From: QANA01 sp963665505
Lineage (GTDB): Bacteria > Bacillota > Clostridia > Christensenellales > Christensenellaceae
Reading direction: 5' to 3'
Length of the DNA stretch: 64,000 nt
Assembly: GCA_963665505.1 (NCBI GenBank)
Contig: OY762275.1
Span: 930,001 to 994,000, forward strand
The stretch's first letter is position 1. Every line of letters starts with the position of its first letter. Shown here one piece after another: positions 18,627 through 25,825 of this stretch. The translations under genes were made by a program, and so were the position numbers. The notes beneath the pieces were generated by a model. That model was given only the letters and a program-made list of their open reading frames with translations. It had not been told where the DNA came from and ran no database searches.

Positions 18627-19579
18627 CGGCAGCCTTTGGGGTCTCAAATACACAGACGGGAACCTGTATTTCTATGTATACAATGCTTTAGGGAGATATC
18701 CTGAAAATCATTAACAGCAGCGGCACTGTTGTGGTAGAATATGGATATGACGCATGGGGCAACCTGCTGTTCGCATCGGGCAGTATGGCCGGCACGCTCG
18801 GGGCAGACAACCCGTTCAGATACCGTGGTTACTATTATGACGATGAGACGGAGCTCTACTACCTGAACAGCCGGTACTATAGTCCCGAATGGGGCCGGTT
18901 TATCAATGCGGACAGTGTGATTTCGGATGTAGGCGCCATTCAGGGGTACAATTTATTTGCGTACTGCTTTAATAATCCAATCAATATGGCAGATGAAACA
19001 GGAGATTGGCCATCTTGGGTTAAAAAAGCAGTAGCTGCCGTAGCGGTGGTTGCCGTTGTGGCTATAGTTGCCGCAGTAACAGTGGCCACTGCAGGAACAG
19101 GAACTGTAGCAGCAGTAATAGCTGTCGGGGCTTTAAAGGGAGCCGCTATTGGTATGGCAACCGGAGCCGTTATAGGTGCAGGAACTGGAGCAGTTTCCCA
19201 CAGAGTATCTACTGGAAGTTGGAAAGGAGCCGGACAAGCCGCACTTGATGGAGGCGCCAGTGGTGCTCTATCAGGAGCAATTACTGGTGCCATAACAGGA
19301 GCTGTAAGTAGCGCTGTGAAAGTAGGACAAGCGGCAAAAGCTTGGGACGCCTCGTCAAAAGGTGGTTCATTAAAAAACATGTCGAATCATTATATCAAGC
19401 ATGTACTTCAAGAAGGAAAATCTGCTATGACAAAAAACGTTATTACCTATACTAACGACGCAAAGGCTTTATGGAATACCAGTAATGGAGTAGGAAAATT
19501 AATGAGTTCTGGAAGCTTGAGACTTAGTGGAGCTGGTGTCAGAGGTTTCTATTCAATTTCAGGACTCATACGCTCCTGA
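18627..19579 (+). pseudogene. Orphan RHS tip cassette E (start-less, frameshifted core), possible BECR-type nuclease
   Basis: The core copy begins at CCGGCAGCC and is frameshifted near 18690 (GCTTTAGGGAGATATCCTG variant, shared with cassette B). It is open from about 18721 through PFRYRGYYYDDETELYYLNS and INADSVISDVG. An Ala/Val/Gly-rich hydrophobic stretch follows, then a tip NHYIKHVLQEGKSAMTKN...YTNDAKALWN...GLIRS. The H-x-x-KH-x-x-E start is reminiscent of BECR-fold (barnase/EndoU/colicin-like) RNase toxins, moderate confidence. No start or ribosome site. Confidence 0.65.
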
Positions 19580-19590
19580 GGGAGGTTGCC

Positions 19591-19929
19591 GTGAGAGAAT
19601 TAGATAAAATCGAGCACAAGAAAATTCGTGCATTAATAGATATTCCAATTCCCGATTATATCAAAGAATGCGACGATGACGAGAAAATTGACCTCATGCT
19701 TTGCTATGAAATAGGTTTTATGTTTGCTCATGATTTATTGAAAAACCATAAGATAGATCCTCGTTTTTCTCCTTGGGGTGATGGCGACAGTGTGATTTTT
19801 GACAGTAGTTATGCTGAAACCCTACAAAGTCTTTTGAAAGCAAATTTGAGTAATGAAATGAACGATTACTGTCAAACATACTTGGATGCTTTGGAAGTAT
19901 TTAAAAACCATTTTATTCAAACGGAGTAA
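19591..19929 (+). CDS. Candidate immunity protein of cassette E
   Basis: 112 residues, acidic and soluble. It starts with GTG at 19591, with GGGAGG 6-7 bases upstream, 11 bases after the toxin stop. Sequence features such as DIPIPDYIKECDDDEKIDLMLC suggest an all-helical acidic protein, typical of inhibitors of basic nuclease toxins. Family not named. Confidence 0.6.
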   Translation: MRELDKIEHKKIRALIDIPIPDYIKECDDDEKIDLMLCYEIGFMFAHDLLKNHKIDPRFSPWGDGDSVIFDSSYAETLQSLLKANLSNEMNDYCQTYLDALEVFKNHFIQTE

Positions 19930-20014
19930 TCGATGATGCTATTATACTGTTTTGTTAGTAAAGGTTCTCCCGGAGCGATCAAATCGCTTCGGGGCGGGGA
20001 TCTGTGAAGCTACG

Positions 20015-20245
20015 CTATCGCCCCCCCGCAAACCTCCACACGATGGTAACCTCCTGTACTGCCTGTCCGTTGACTATTTCTGCTCGTCCAACCTGAATTT
20101 TCTCAAACAGCTTATTCAGAATAAAAGGCGTTAGTTTGTCAATGTTCAGGTAGTCGCGGATGACTTCGCGGAATTGTTTGGTGTTGGCTTGATAGTCAAC
20201 TTGCTATTCTAGCTTCGCATCTAAAACCGCAATTTTCCCTTGTTA
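20015..20245 (-). pseudogene. Second serine recombinase C-terminal remnant
   Basis: The minus strand reads KIAVLDAKLE, an in-frame TAG, then QVDYQANTKQFREVIRDYL...KLTPFILNKLFEKIQVG...VTIVWRFAGGR and a stop at 20015. It is clearly homologous to the fragment at 15547-15805. It again sits between an immunity gene and a 5'-truncated toxin cassette. Confidence 0.65.
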
Positions 20246-20248
20246 CGC

Positions 20249-20754
20249 AAAACATTAAAATATTAGCGCCAGTATATTCAGGTATGGGAGCAGCAACTTT
20301 GGGAGATGGGCCCCTTCCATTTGTTGATGCGGTAATGTTGATTGTGGCAACTGTTGTAACCGCTGGGGCCATAGGGGTCGGGATTTATCAAGCAGCCAAA
20401 TCTATACCGAAAGAGAAATCGGAAGAAGAAAGAGATATTACTGATGCACAATCTTCTTCAACGGTAATATATAGGTACGGAAGGACAAATCCTGGGAATT
20501 TTGTTCCAACTAACCGTGACGTTGCAACAAATACAGGGTTATCATTTTCTACGACACCTAGCCCCCACCGGATACACACTAACGTGAGTGGGACCATCCT
20601 GAACGGCATAAACAATACCAGTTGCATTTAAGGTTTCGATCGTTGTCATTGCCGCTCCGGGTTTAGGGTCGAGGATTGGCGTAATGCTGGTTCAAGCTCG
20701 ATTTGGACAGTAACTGTGAGATCGGTTGTTGTAAAATGGGATGGAGGTAACTAA
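20249..20754 (+). pseudogene. Orphan toxin tip cassette F, frameshifted
   Basis: All RHS core sequence is gone. A hydrophobic segment (AVMLIVATVVTAGAIGVG) leads to VIYRYGRTNPGNFVPT...TGLSFSTTP, a tip seen in many Gram-positive polymorphic toxins whose activity I cannot name. The frame ends early at 20631. Later pieces of the same tip are recognisable in other frames, ending ...WTVTVRSVVVKWDGGN at TAA 20752-20754. At least two indels (about 20620 and 20670) are needed to restore it. Confidence 0.7.
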
Positions 20755-20755
20755 T

Positions 20756-21214
20756 TTGTATAATATTGATGAAATTATGGCTATGTTAGATTGGAATAAC
20801 AAAGCTGAAGTACAGAATAAAGGATTAAAGCTTGCACAAGGTGTTAAGAGTATCAATGTATTTTTACAACCTTTACATTTGGGATGTAATAAAAATGTGT
20901 GGGAAAATTGCGCAAAACTATTGTCTGAGAAACCAGATAGTACATTAAACCCTTATTTAATGCGGTTATTAGAATGGATAGAGGATTTGAATTGGCCAGG
21001 AGCATTGATTATTCTTGATAGGCTGAAAAGATATACTGACATGACACTTTTTTCTTTTTCGCTTAATGAAACCGTCAAAATGGCAGAAGCAACAAATAAT
21101 CAAATGTGGCTAAATAATCTATCTAAGTTGCTTAGCAATGAAAAATTGGCATCGGCTATTTCCCAAAACACGTTAAGAATACTTAAAGAATACCCGAATG
21201 ATCAGTGGGCATAA
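20756..21214 (+). CDS. DUF5071-type immunity protein of cassette F
   Basis: 152 residues from TTG at 20756, placed 7-8 bases after GGAGG that overlaps the toxin's last codons. An ATG at 20741 is an alternative. The sequence AEVQNKGLKLAQGVKSIN...FLQPLHLGCNKNVWENCA and YLMRLLEWIEDLNWPGA matches DUF5071, a family repeatedly found behind polymorphic toxins. It is soluble. The gene is intact although its toxin is broken, as expected when immunity outlives the toxin. Confidence 0.75.
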   Translation: MYNIDEIMAMLDWNNKAEVQNKGLKLAQGVKSINVFLQPLHLGCNKNVWENCAKLLSEKPDSTLNPYLMRLLEWIEDLNWPGALIILDRLKRYTDMTLFSFSLNETVKMAEATNNQMWLNNLSKLLSNEKLASAISQNTLRILKEYPNDQWA

Positions 21215-21295
21215 GTAAATCAGAAAAATCAGCATAATTAGATACCAGTCTGACAATACTCAAAAACTTAACAAGGGAGTTATTCATAAAAGAAA

Positions 21296-21330
21296 CAGCG
21301 CCACCTTTAAAGGTGGCGCTGCCTATTTCT
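21296..21330 (+). terminator. Cassette hairpin terminator
   Basis: CAGCGCCACC pairs with GGTGGCGCTG around TTTAAA, closely similar to the hairpin at 14071. Confidence 0.65.
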
Positions 21331-21342
21331 GATCTCCTGTCG

Positions 21343-21417
21343 CCGGCAGCCTTTGGGGCCTTAAATACACGGACGGGAACCTGTATTTCTATGTATACAA
21401 TGCTTTAGGGGGATATC
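21343..21417 (+). repeat. RHS core fragment G fused to the integrase remnant
   Basis: CCGGCAGCC through GGGAACCTGTATTTC and TACAATGCTTTAGGG repeat the first 75 bases of the other core copies, then switch abruptly to integrase coding sequence. No toxin tip follows. This is the right-hand end of the cassette row. Confidence 0.8.
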
Positions 21418-21851
21418 AAACATTTTATTGTGGAGAAGACAAATTAAAAAATAAATCAAGTTTTAGAACATTTCCTCTTATACCCAAAATAGAAGATATA
21501 TTATTAAAAATTAAAGAAGAACAAGAAGTAAATAGAAAACTTTTTAATAATGGGTATTGTAAAGAATATTTTGATTATGTTTTTGTAAATGAATTGGGAC
21601 ATCTAATCAGACCAAATTATATAGCAGAACATTTTGCCTTGTTATTAGAAAAACACAATTTAAGAAAGATTAGATTTCATGATCTTAGACACAGTTGTGC
21701 AAGCTTATTGCTGGCAAATGGAACACCAATGAAGGCAATACAGGAATGGTTAGGGCACAGCACATTTTCAACAACAGCAGATATTTATTCTCACTTGGAT
21801 TTTAGTTCAAAAATAAATTCTGCAAATACAATAAAATCGGTTCTAAGTTGA
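21418..21851 (+). pseudogene. 5'-truncated tyrosine recombinase (island integrase)
   Basis: About 144 codons in frame with no start: KSSFRTFPLIPK (the box before the active site), then IRFHDLRHSCA, EWLGHSTFSTT and the Tyr motif TADIYSHLD. The RHxxR, H and Y catalytic positions are present, but the N-terminal DNA-binding part and the first catalytic Arg region are missing, replaced by RHS core sequence at 21417. It lies 97 bases from the attachment repeat, as expected for the integrase that inserted the island. Confidence 0.8.
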
Positions 21852-21919
21852 ATATTAAAAAAACCACGAAGAGGTAACTTTGTGGCGGGCAGAAAAATCT
21901 CTGCACGTTCTGAGACAAA

Positions 21920-21940
21920 TTTTTTAGAATTTTTTTAGAA
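21920..21940 (+). repeat. Paired TTTTTTAGAA repeat near the inner island end
   Basis: TTTTTTAGAA at 21920-21929 and 21931-21940 resembles the TTTGTTAGAA pair near the other end. These may be integrase arm sites. Confidence 0.3.
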
Positions 21941-21948
21941 AAAATCAA

Positions 21949-22011
21949 TTTTGGTGCCGAAGACCGGGATCGAACCGGTACGGGGGTTTAAGCCCCGCAG
22001 GATTTTAAGTC
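21949..22011 (-). repeat. Attachment repeat at the intact tRNA-Leu
   Basis: Perfect 63-bp match to 5465-5527, covering the CCA end to the anticodon stem of the tRNA gene. Confidence 0.95.
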
Positions 22012-22041
22012 CTGTGCGTCTGCCTGTTCCGCCACTTCGGC
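21952..22041 (-). tRNA. tRNA-Leu (anticodon TAA)
   Basis: On the minus strand the 90-base gene begins GCCGAAGTGGCGGAAC and ends CTTCGGCACCA with encoded CCA. It has a long variable arm as in class II tRNAs, and a CTTAAAA anticodon loop giving TAA. The seven-base acceptor stem pairs fully. It is the insertion target of the island and is intact. Confidence 0.97.
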
Positions 22042-22100
22042 ATCCGCGAATAATTATAAACCGTAAGAGGGGGCGCTGTCAATATGGGCGAGAGCGCGGC

Positions 22101-22613
22101 TCAATCGGTGAACAGCCGTTCGTACCCAATGCGGCGCGTGCCGTCGTACACGCGCAACATGCCGCACTGCGTGAAACCGGCGCGCAGGATCGCGGCCTGC
22201 ATGATCTTGTTTTGCGGATGGGTATCCACCCGCACCGAAGAAACGCCCGCTGCCTCCGCCAGCCGGAGGCAGTGGAGAAACAAGGGACGGGCGAGACCCT
22301 GCCCGCGCGCGGCCGGCGAAATGGCCATACGGTGGATGGTCGCGTAGGGGCCGTCTTGCAGCCATTTGCCCGAGAGGGTACGGTAAAACGGGTCTTCGCC
22401 CGAGACGACCGCGACCGCCGCGACATGGGCCGCGGCGTCTTCCAGGACATAGGCGATGCCCGCGGCCACATCTTCCGCAGCCGTCTGGGCCGAAGGGTAA
22501 GGACCTTGCCATTGGTCGATGCCCTGCGCTTTTAAAAAGGCCTTGCCTGCCAGATAGATTTCCGCTATGGCGGGGACGTCCGCCGCGTTTGCTTTCCTGA
22601 ATTGATAATCCAT
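22101..22613 (-). CDS. GNAT family N-acetyltransferase
   Basis: 170 residues. MDYQFRKANAADVPAIAEIY is a typical GNAT opening; RMAISPAARGQGLARPLF is the acetyl-CoA binding motif A (Q/R-x-x-G-x-G/A), followed by AGVSSVRVDTHPQN. The substrate is not predictable. No ribosome site precedes the ATG; instead a TATAAT box ends 7 bases before it (22621-22626 on this strand), so the transcript is probably leaderless. An in-frame ATG 36 bases upstream would overlap that promoter. Confidence 0.85.
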   Translation of the reverse strand: MDYQFRKANAADVPAIAEIYLAGKAFLKAQGIDQWQGPYPSAQTAAEDVAAGIAYVLEDAAAHVAAVAVVSGEDPFYRTLSGKWLQDGPYATIHRMAISPAARGQGLARPLFLHCLRLAEAAGVSSVRVDTHPQNKIMQAAILRAGFTQCGMLRVYDGTRRIGYERLFTD

Positions 22614-22620
22614 GTGGCTT

Positions 22621-22649
22621 ATTATAGCGGCTCCGGGCGGCAAAGGCAA
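22621..22649 (-). promoter_or_regulatory. Promoter of the GNAT gene, implying a leaderless transcript
   Basis: On the minus strand TTGCCT (22644-22649), 17 bases, TATAAT (22621-22626), then 7 bases to ATG. Normal initiation about 7 bases after the -10 places the first transcribed base at the start codon. Confidence 0.6.
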
Positions 22650-22998
22650 GCCCCTTGCGGGGTGGCATGTAAGGACGGGCTGCTGCGTAATAGCAGGCGC
22701 TAGTTAAATCCGTCATGCCGGCGGCACCCTGCCGGGGGCTGTACCCGTACAGGTTTGTGCGGGAGAACAGGCGGGAATAGACCCGTACGATCAAACGCGT
22801 ATACTGGCGGTACCCTGCCGGGGGCCGTACCCGTACGGGTTTGTGCGGGAGAACAGGCGGGAATAGACCCGTACGATCAAACGCGTATGCCGGGGGGCGG
22901 TACCCTGCCGGGAGCTGTACCCGTGCGGGTTTATGCGGGAGAACAGGCGGGAATAGACCCGTACGATCAAACGTTTATCCCGGCGGCACCCTGCCGGG
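22645..22998 (-). repeat. Tandem cluster of a dispersed ~87-bp intergenic repeat
   Basis: CCCTGCCGGG anchors recur at 22727, 22813, 22903 and 22989 (spacings 86, 90, 86). A fourth, more diverged unit lies at 22645-22713. On the minus strand the units read GCGTTTGATCGTACGG...GCACAAACCCGTACGGG...CCCCGGCAGGG. This matches single or paired copies at 37.1, 45.5 and 46.4 kb. Frames that cross it are low-complexity and probably not genes. Confidence 0.85.
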
Positions 22999-23027
22999 GA
23001 CAGTTCGCGTACGGGGCGGTGTTTAGG

Positions 23028-23160
23028 AAGCGCGACGCGCTTCTGTGCAGGGCTTTCGGTCTATGCGAACCAACTGTTCAAGCAGCTCGCGCAGGGCGGC
23101 GGGGAAGAAGGAGACGCGGACGAAGAAGAGAAAGATGCAGACGGCGACGGGGAGGTTTAG
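23028..23160 (+). pseudogene. 3' remnant of an acidic-tailed protein
   Basis: An open frame without start reads FCAGLSVYANQLFKQLAQGG and an Asp/Glu-rich tail to TAG 23158-23160, ending in the ribosome site of the next gene. It is joined directly to the tandem repeat, so its 5' part seems replaced. Not identified. Confidence 0.35.
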
Positions 23161-23162
23161 CG

Positions 23163-23378
23163 GTGGACAGCAATGTTTTGACGGCCGTGCTCGCCTGTGC
23201 GGGTACGCTCGCCGGCTCGCTCGGCGGCATACTGGCGAGCGCCAAGCTCACCAACTTCCGCCTGCGCCAGCTCGAAGAGCGCGTGAAAGTGCACAACACC
23301 CTGGTCGAACGGATGGTGCAGGTTGAGCAGCGGAGCAAGAGCAACACGCGCAGGTTGGATAAGGTGGAAGAGGGATAG
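23163..23378 (+). CDS. Small XhlA/holin-accessory-like membrane protein
   Basis: 71 residues starting with GTG at 23163, 7-8 bases after GGGGAGG. One N-terminal helix (LTAVLACAGTLAGSLGGILAS) is followed by a coiled-coil region (LRQLEERVKVHNTLVERMVQVEQ). This layout is like phage XhlA-type haemolysin accessory proteins located beside holins. Here no endolysin or holin is adjacent, so it may be a phage relic. It ends before a strong terminator. Confidence 0.6.
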   Translation: MDSNVLTAVLACAGTLAGSLGGILASAKLTNFRLRQLEERVKVHNTLVERMVQVEQRSKSNTRRLDKVEEG

Positions 23379-23384
23379 TAGAAA

Positions 23385-23418
23385 AGAGAGCAGGGAAGGA
23401 CCTGCTCTCTTTATTTTG
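23385..23418 (+). terminator. Rho-independent terminator
   Basis: AGAGAGCAGG pairs with CCTGCTCTCT around GAAGGA, followed by TTATTTT. Confidence 0.8.
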
Positions 23419-23450
23419 GTTTTTTTATTTAGATACAATAAGAAAAAAGG

Positions 23451-23456
23451 TATAAT
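23451..23456 (+). promoter_or_regulatory. -10 box of the zinc-ribbon gene
   Basis: A perfect TATAAT stands 60 bases before the start; the -35 region 17 bases upstream (TTTAGA) is weak. Confidence 0.4.
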
Positions 23457-23515
23457 ATTAATAGAGCGAGAATAATCAGGTGTGGCTGCTCCTCTTTACA
23501 GAAAGAAAGGATGCA

Positions 23516-24556
23516 ATGGAAAAAAACTGTTTACTTTGCGGGGGCCAAATTAATGTAGAATCTGTAGAGGATGCACTCGAGAAAATTATTGAATGCAAAA
23601 AATGCCGGCTAAAAATACGTTTTAGTAGTCGTTACAGTGTTGAAAAACTTTTCAATGGGGACGATGAGCGAAGCTTAAAATTCAGAGCCTGCTATTACTA
23701 CTATTTTACCCAAAAGAGAGGTGCTAATGAACTTTATTATATTGCCGATACGGAAGATACTAAAGAAATAGAGGCTTTTAGAAAAAGACTTAAAGACCAT
23801 ACGGTCATCACCGTAAAACAACTATTAGACCTGTATCCGCGAAATATTTCTGAACGGATAGATATGATATTGGAAAATCTGACTTATCTCAATAAATATG
23901 TTGGCGGAAAAATATATCTGAAATATCTGGAAGACTCTGAAAAAAAGAAGCTTATTCTTTTTATCACAAACTCCTCACAATATAACGCTAATCAGGAAGA
24001 AGAATCAATATTAAAGATGTTGCAAAACTTAGGATTGATTACACAAGGAAGGGAAAGGGACCTAAGTGACTATGTTTTAACTCTTAATTATCGTGCTTGG
24101 CAACGTCTCGATGAAATCAGTAAAGAGGGTGCAAAACACGGCCAAGGGTTCATTGCAATGTGGTTTGACGAAACCATGCCTGAAATTAAAAATGCTATAA
24201 CAGAGGCCATCCGAGGTGCCGGATATAAAGCCATCATAATGAGCGATTATCAGCATAATAAGCAAATCGTTCCCGAAATACTGTACCAAATCCGGATGAG
24301 CGATTTTGTCGTGGCCGATTTGACAGGGAACCGTGGCGGTGTCTATTTCGAGGCAGGCTATGCATTGGGCAGGGAAAAAGAAGTGATTTTTACCGCAGAT
24401 GAAAAATCATATAAAGATAAAGGGCAAGAACCTCATTTTGATGTGAGGCAATATAATCAGGTCAGATACAGCACTCCGGAGGAACTGCAAAAAAGTCTTA
24501 AGGAAAGAATCATTGCGACTGTCGGCAAAGGGAATTTCAGCGATCAAACGAAATGA
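23516..24556 (+). CDS. Zinc-ribbon protein with nucleoside deoxyribosyltransferase-like domain
   Basis: 346 residues, AT-rich against GC-rich neighbours. The N-terminus carries CLLCGGQ...ECKKCR (two CxxC, zinc ribbon, about 5-33). The middle (about 60-210) is helical and unrecognised. The C-terminal domain (about 205-320) has GQGFIAMWFDETM, then MSDFVVADLTGNRGGVYFEAG, the D-x-T-x-R...E-G motif of nucleoside 2-deoxyribosyltransferase-like/TIR-like nucleotide hydrolases. Such domains occur in stand-alone metabolism and in NAD- or nucleotide-degrading defence effectors; which applies is open. The ATG at 23516 follows AGAAAGG; an upstream in-frame start at 23480 has none. Solitary, flanked by terminators, likely acquired. 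Confidence 0.65.
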   Translation: MEKNCLLCGGQINVESVEDALEKIIECKKCRLKIRFSSRYSVEKLFNGDDERSLKFRACYYYYFTQKRGANELYYIADTEDTKEIEAFRKRLKDHTVITVKQLLDLYPRNISERIDMILENLTYLNKYVGGKIYLKYLEDSEKKKLILFITNSSQYNANQEEESILKMLQNLGLITQGRERDLSDYVLTLNYRAWQRLDEISKEGAKHGQGFIAMWFDETMPEIKNAITEAIRGAGYKAIIMSDYQHNKQIVPEILYQIRMSDFVVADLTGNRGGVYFEAGYALGREKEVIFTADEKSYKDKGQEPHFDVRQYNQVRYSTPEELQKSLKERIIATVGKGNFSDQTK

Positions 24557-24614
24557 TTTGTTTTTGATACGCGCGCCCAGCTCTGGCTTGCCGGAGACAA
24601 ATGGAATAAACAAA

Positions 24615-24648
24615 GAAAATAGCACGCTGCTGCGTGCTATTTTCTATT
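24615..24648. terminator. Bidirectional terminator
   Basis: GAAAATAGCACGC pairs perfectly with GCGTGCTATTTTC around TGCT. It separates the convergent zinc-ribbon and M15 peptidase genes. Confidence 0.8.
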
Positions 24649-24684
24649 CGGCTTTTTTAGTTGTCGGTGTGAGCGCTTGCTCCT

Positions 24685-25746
24685 TTACCCCAGCGCCGCC
24701 TCGATCATGCCGATATAGGCGACGGTGGATTCGGTTTCGGGAAAGCCCGTGTACCAGGGGTCGGGCAAAGTCGCGGCGTCCACGGCATACTGCGCTTTAA
24801 AGAGCAGTTCGGGCCGGTATTCGAAATGCAAAAAGTCGAAATGTGACCATTTGCCGCCCCAGATGAACCCGTTCTGTTCGAACACGGCGACGAGCTGCTG
24901 GGGGTAATCGTCCAGGCGGCTCTGGCCCTGCGCCTGCGTGGCCCACTGCCAGTAATCGTACGCGTTGCTCTTCAGGTCGACCGCGAGGGCGAAGGCGTGC
25001 GGGCTGAGCCGGTCGGTGCCAGCAATGACCCGGTAATTGAACGTGCCGTTGACCGGATAGACGAACGAATAGATTTCGGGCTGTTCGGCGAGGAGCGCGT
25101 CGATATCTGTAAACGCGGCCTTGAGCGCGGCGGCGGCCCCGTTGTTTTCATTGAACGGGAAAGTGCCCCCGCCCAGCACGATATAGGTCAGGTTGGATTC
25201 GATCTCGTCCCGGCTCTCTCCATAGAGCTCATAAAAGAAGGCATAGGCGCGGATCCGGCCGGGGTCGTTGTTTTCCGGGGGGATCGTATCGATCGTGCCC
25301 AGCGGGTAGGCCTGGGCGAGCATATCCTGCAGGTCGGCGTCATAGAGTTTTTGTTCGAACGTTTTTTCCGCCCGGTCGTCGTAGACGATCTTGCTGCCCG
25401 ACCGCATGATAAGGTAGACATTGCCGTCTTCGCCCGTTTCCAGGCCGGCGATCTGCCCCGGGTAGGCCAGCATCAGGACGAGCAGGTCCTGCCGGGCCGT
25501 GATCTCATAGGAAGAGAGCGGTTCTTGTGTCTCTGCCGGGCTTGGTTCGGGGGACGACGCCTCCGGCGAAGGGGACGCTGCCTCCGGGGAAGAGGAGGAA
25601 GTTTCCGGCGAAGAAGAGGCGGTCTCGGGCAGGTTCTCGGTTTGCTGCTTGTCTGTCGGCCGCAGCGCGAAATACGCCCCGAGAGACAGGGCGAAAAAAA
25701 CCAGAAGCACCGTCAGCAGCCGTACCCAATTGTTCCTATTATGCAT
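24685..25746 (-). CDS. Membrane-anchored M15 family D-Ala-D-Ala carboxypeptidase-like enzyme
   Basis: 353 residues. An N-terminal helix (about 9-28) acts as anchor, followed by a Ser/Pro/Glu-rich linker (about 35-75), an unassigned domain (about 80-220) and an M15/VanY-type catalytic domain. Metal ligands appear as SPHAFALAVDL (H and D) and FDFLHFEYRPE (final H). It should cut peptidoglycan stem peptides outside the membrane. GAGGTG precedes the ATG. It is followed by a separate deacetylase gene in the same direction upstream, suggesting a wall-modifying cluster. Confidence 0.8.
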   Translation of the reverse strand: MHNRNNWVRLLTVLLVFFALSLGAYFALRPTDKQQTENLPETASSSPETSSSSPEAASPSPEASSPEPSPAETQEPLSSYEITARQDLLVLMLAYPGQIAGLETGEDGNVYLIMRSGSKIVYDDRAEKTFEQKLYDADLQDMLAQAYPLGTIDTIPPENNDPGRIRAYAFFYELYGESRDEIESNLTYIVLGGGTFPFNENNGAAAALKAAFTDIDALLAEQPEIYSFVYPVNGTFNYRVIAGTDRLSPHAFALAVDLKSNAYDYWQWATQAQGQSRLDDYPQQLVAVFEQNGFIWGGKWSHFDFLHFEYRPELLFKAQYAVDAATLPDPWYTGFPETESTVAYIGMIEAALG

Positions 25747-25825
25747 GGTAACACCTCAAAAAACATCTTTATATGCAAGTATATATGCGCAGCGGGCGGG
25801 CAAACATGCCGGGGAAGCGGCGGGC

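Larger units (their letters stand above)
5465..22011. mobile_element. Genomic island in tRNA-Leu(TAA) carrying a WapA/RHS toxin array
   Basis: A 16.5-kb AT-rich segment is bounded by perfect 63-bp copies of the tRNA 3' end. An integrase C-terminal fragment lies next to the intact tRNA, the usual place for the integrase of such elements. Contents are one full secreted RHS toxin, several orphan toxin-immunity cassettes, two serine recombinase remnants and other decayed genes. No replication, relaxase or structural phage genes are visible. With the integrase truncated, the island is probably fixed. Confidence 0.85.

Noticed and set aside
5465..22011. Interpretation of the island as a prophage.
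   Set aside because: No capsid, tail, terminase, lysis or replication genes are visible; only recombinase fragments and toxin-immunity genes.
22645..22998. The regular 86-90 bp repeats as a CRISPR array.
   Set aside because: The whole unit is repeated with no unique spacers, and no cas genes are present. No CRISPR array is seen in the window.
22755..23162. A longer reading of the XhlA-like gene beginning in the tandem repeat.
   Set aside because: The added residues come from the 86-90 bp intergenic repeat and an Arg-rich low-complexity tract. GTG 23163 has a proper ribosome site.
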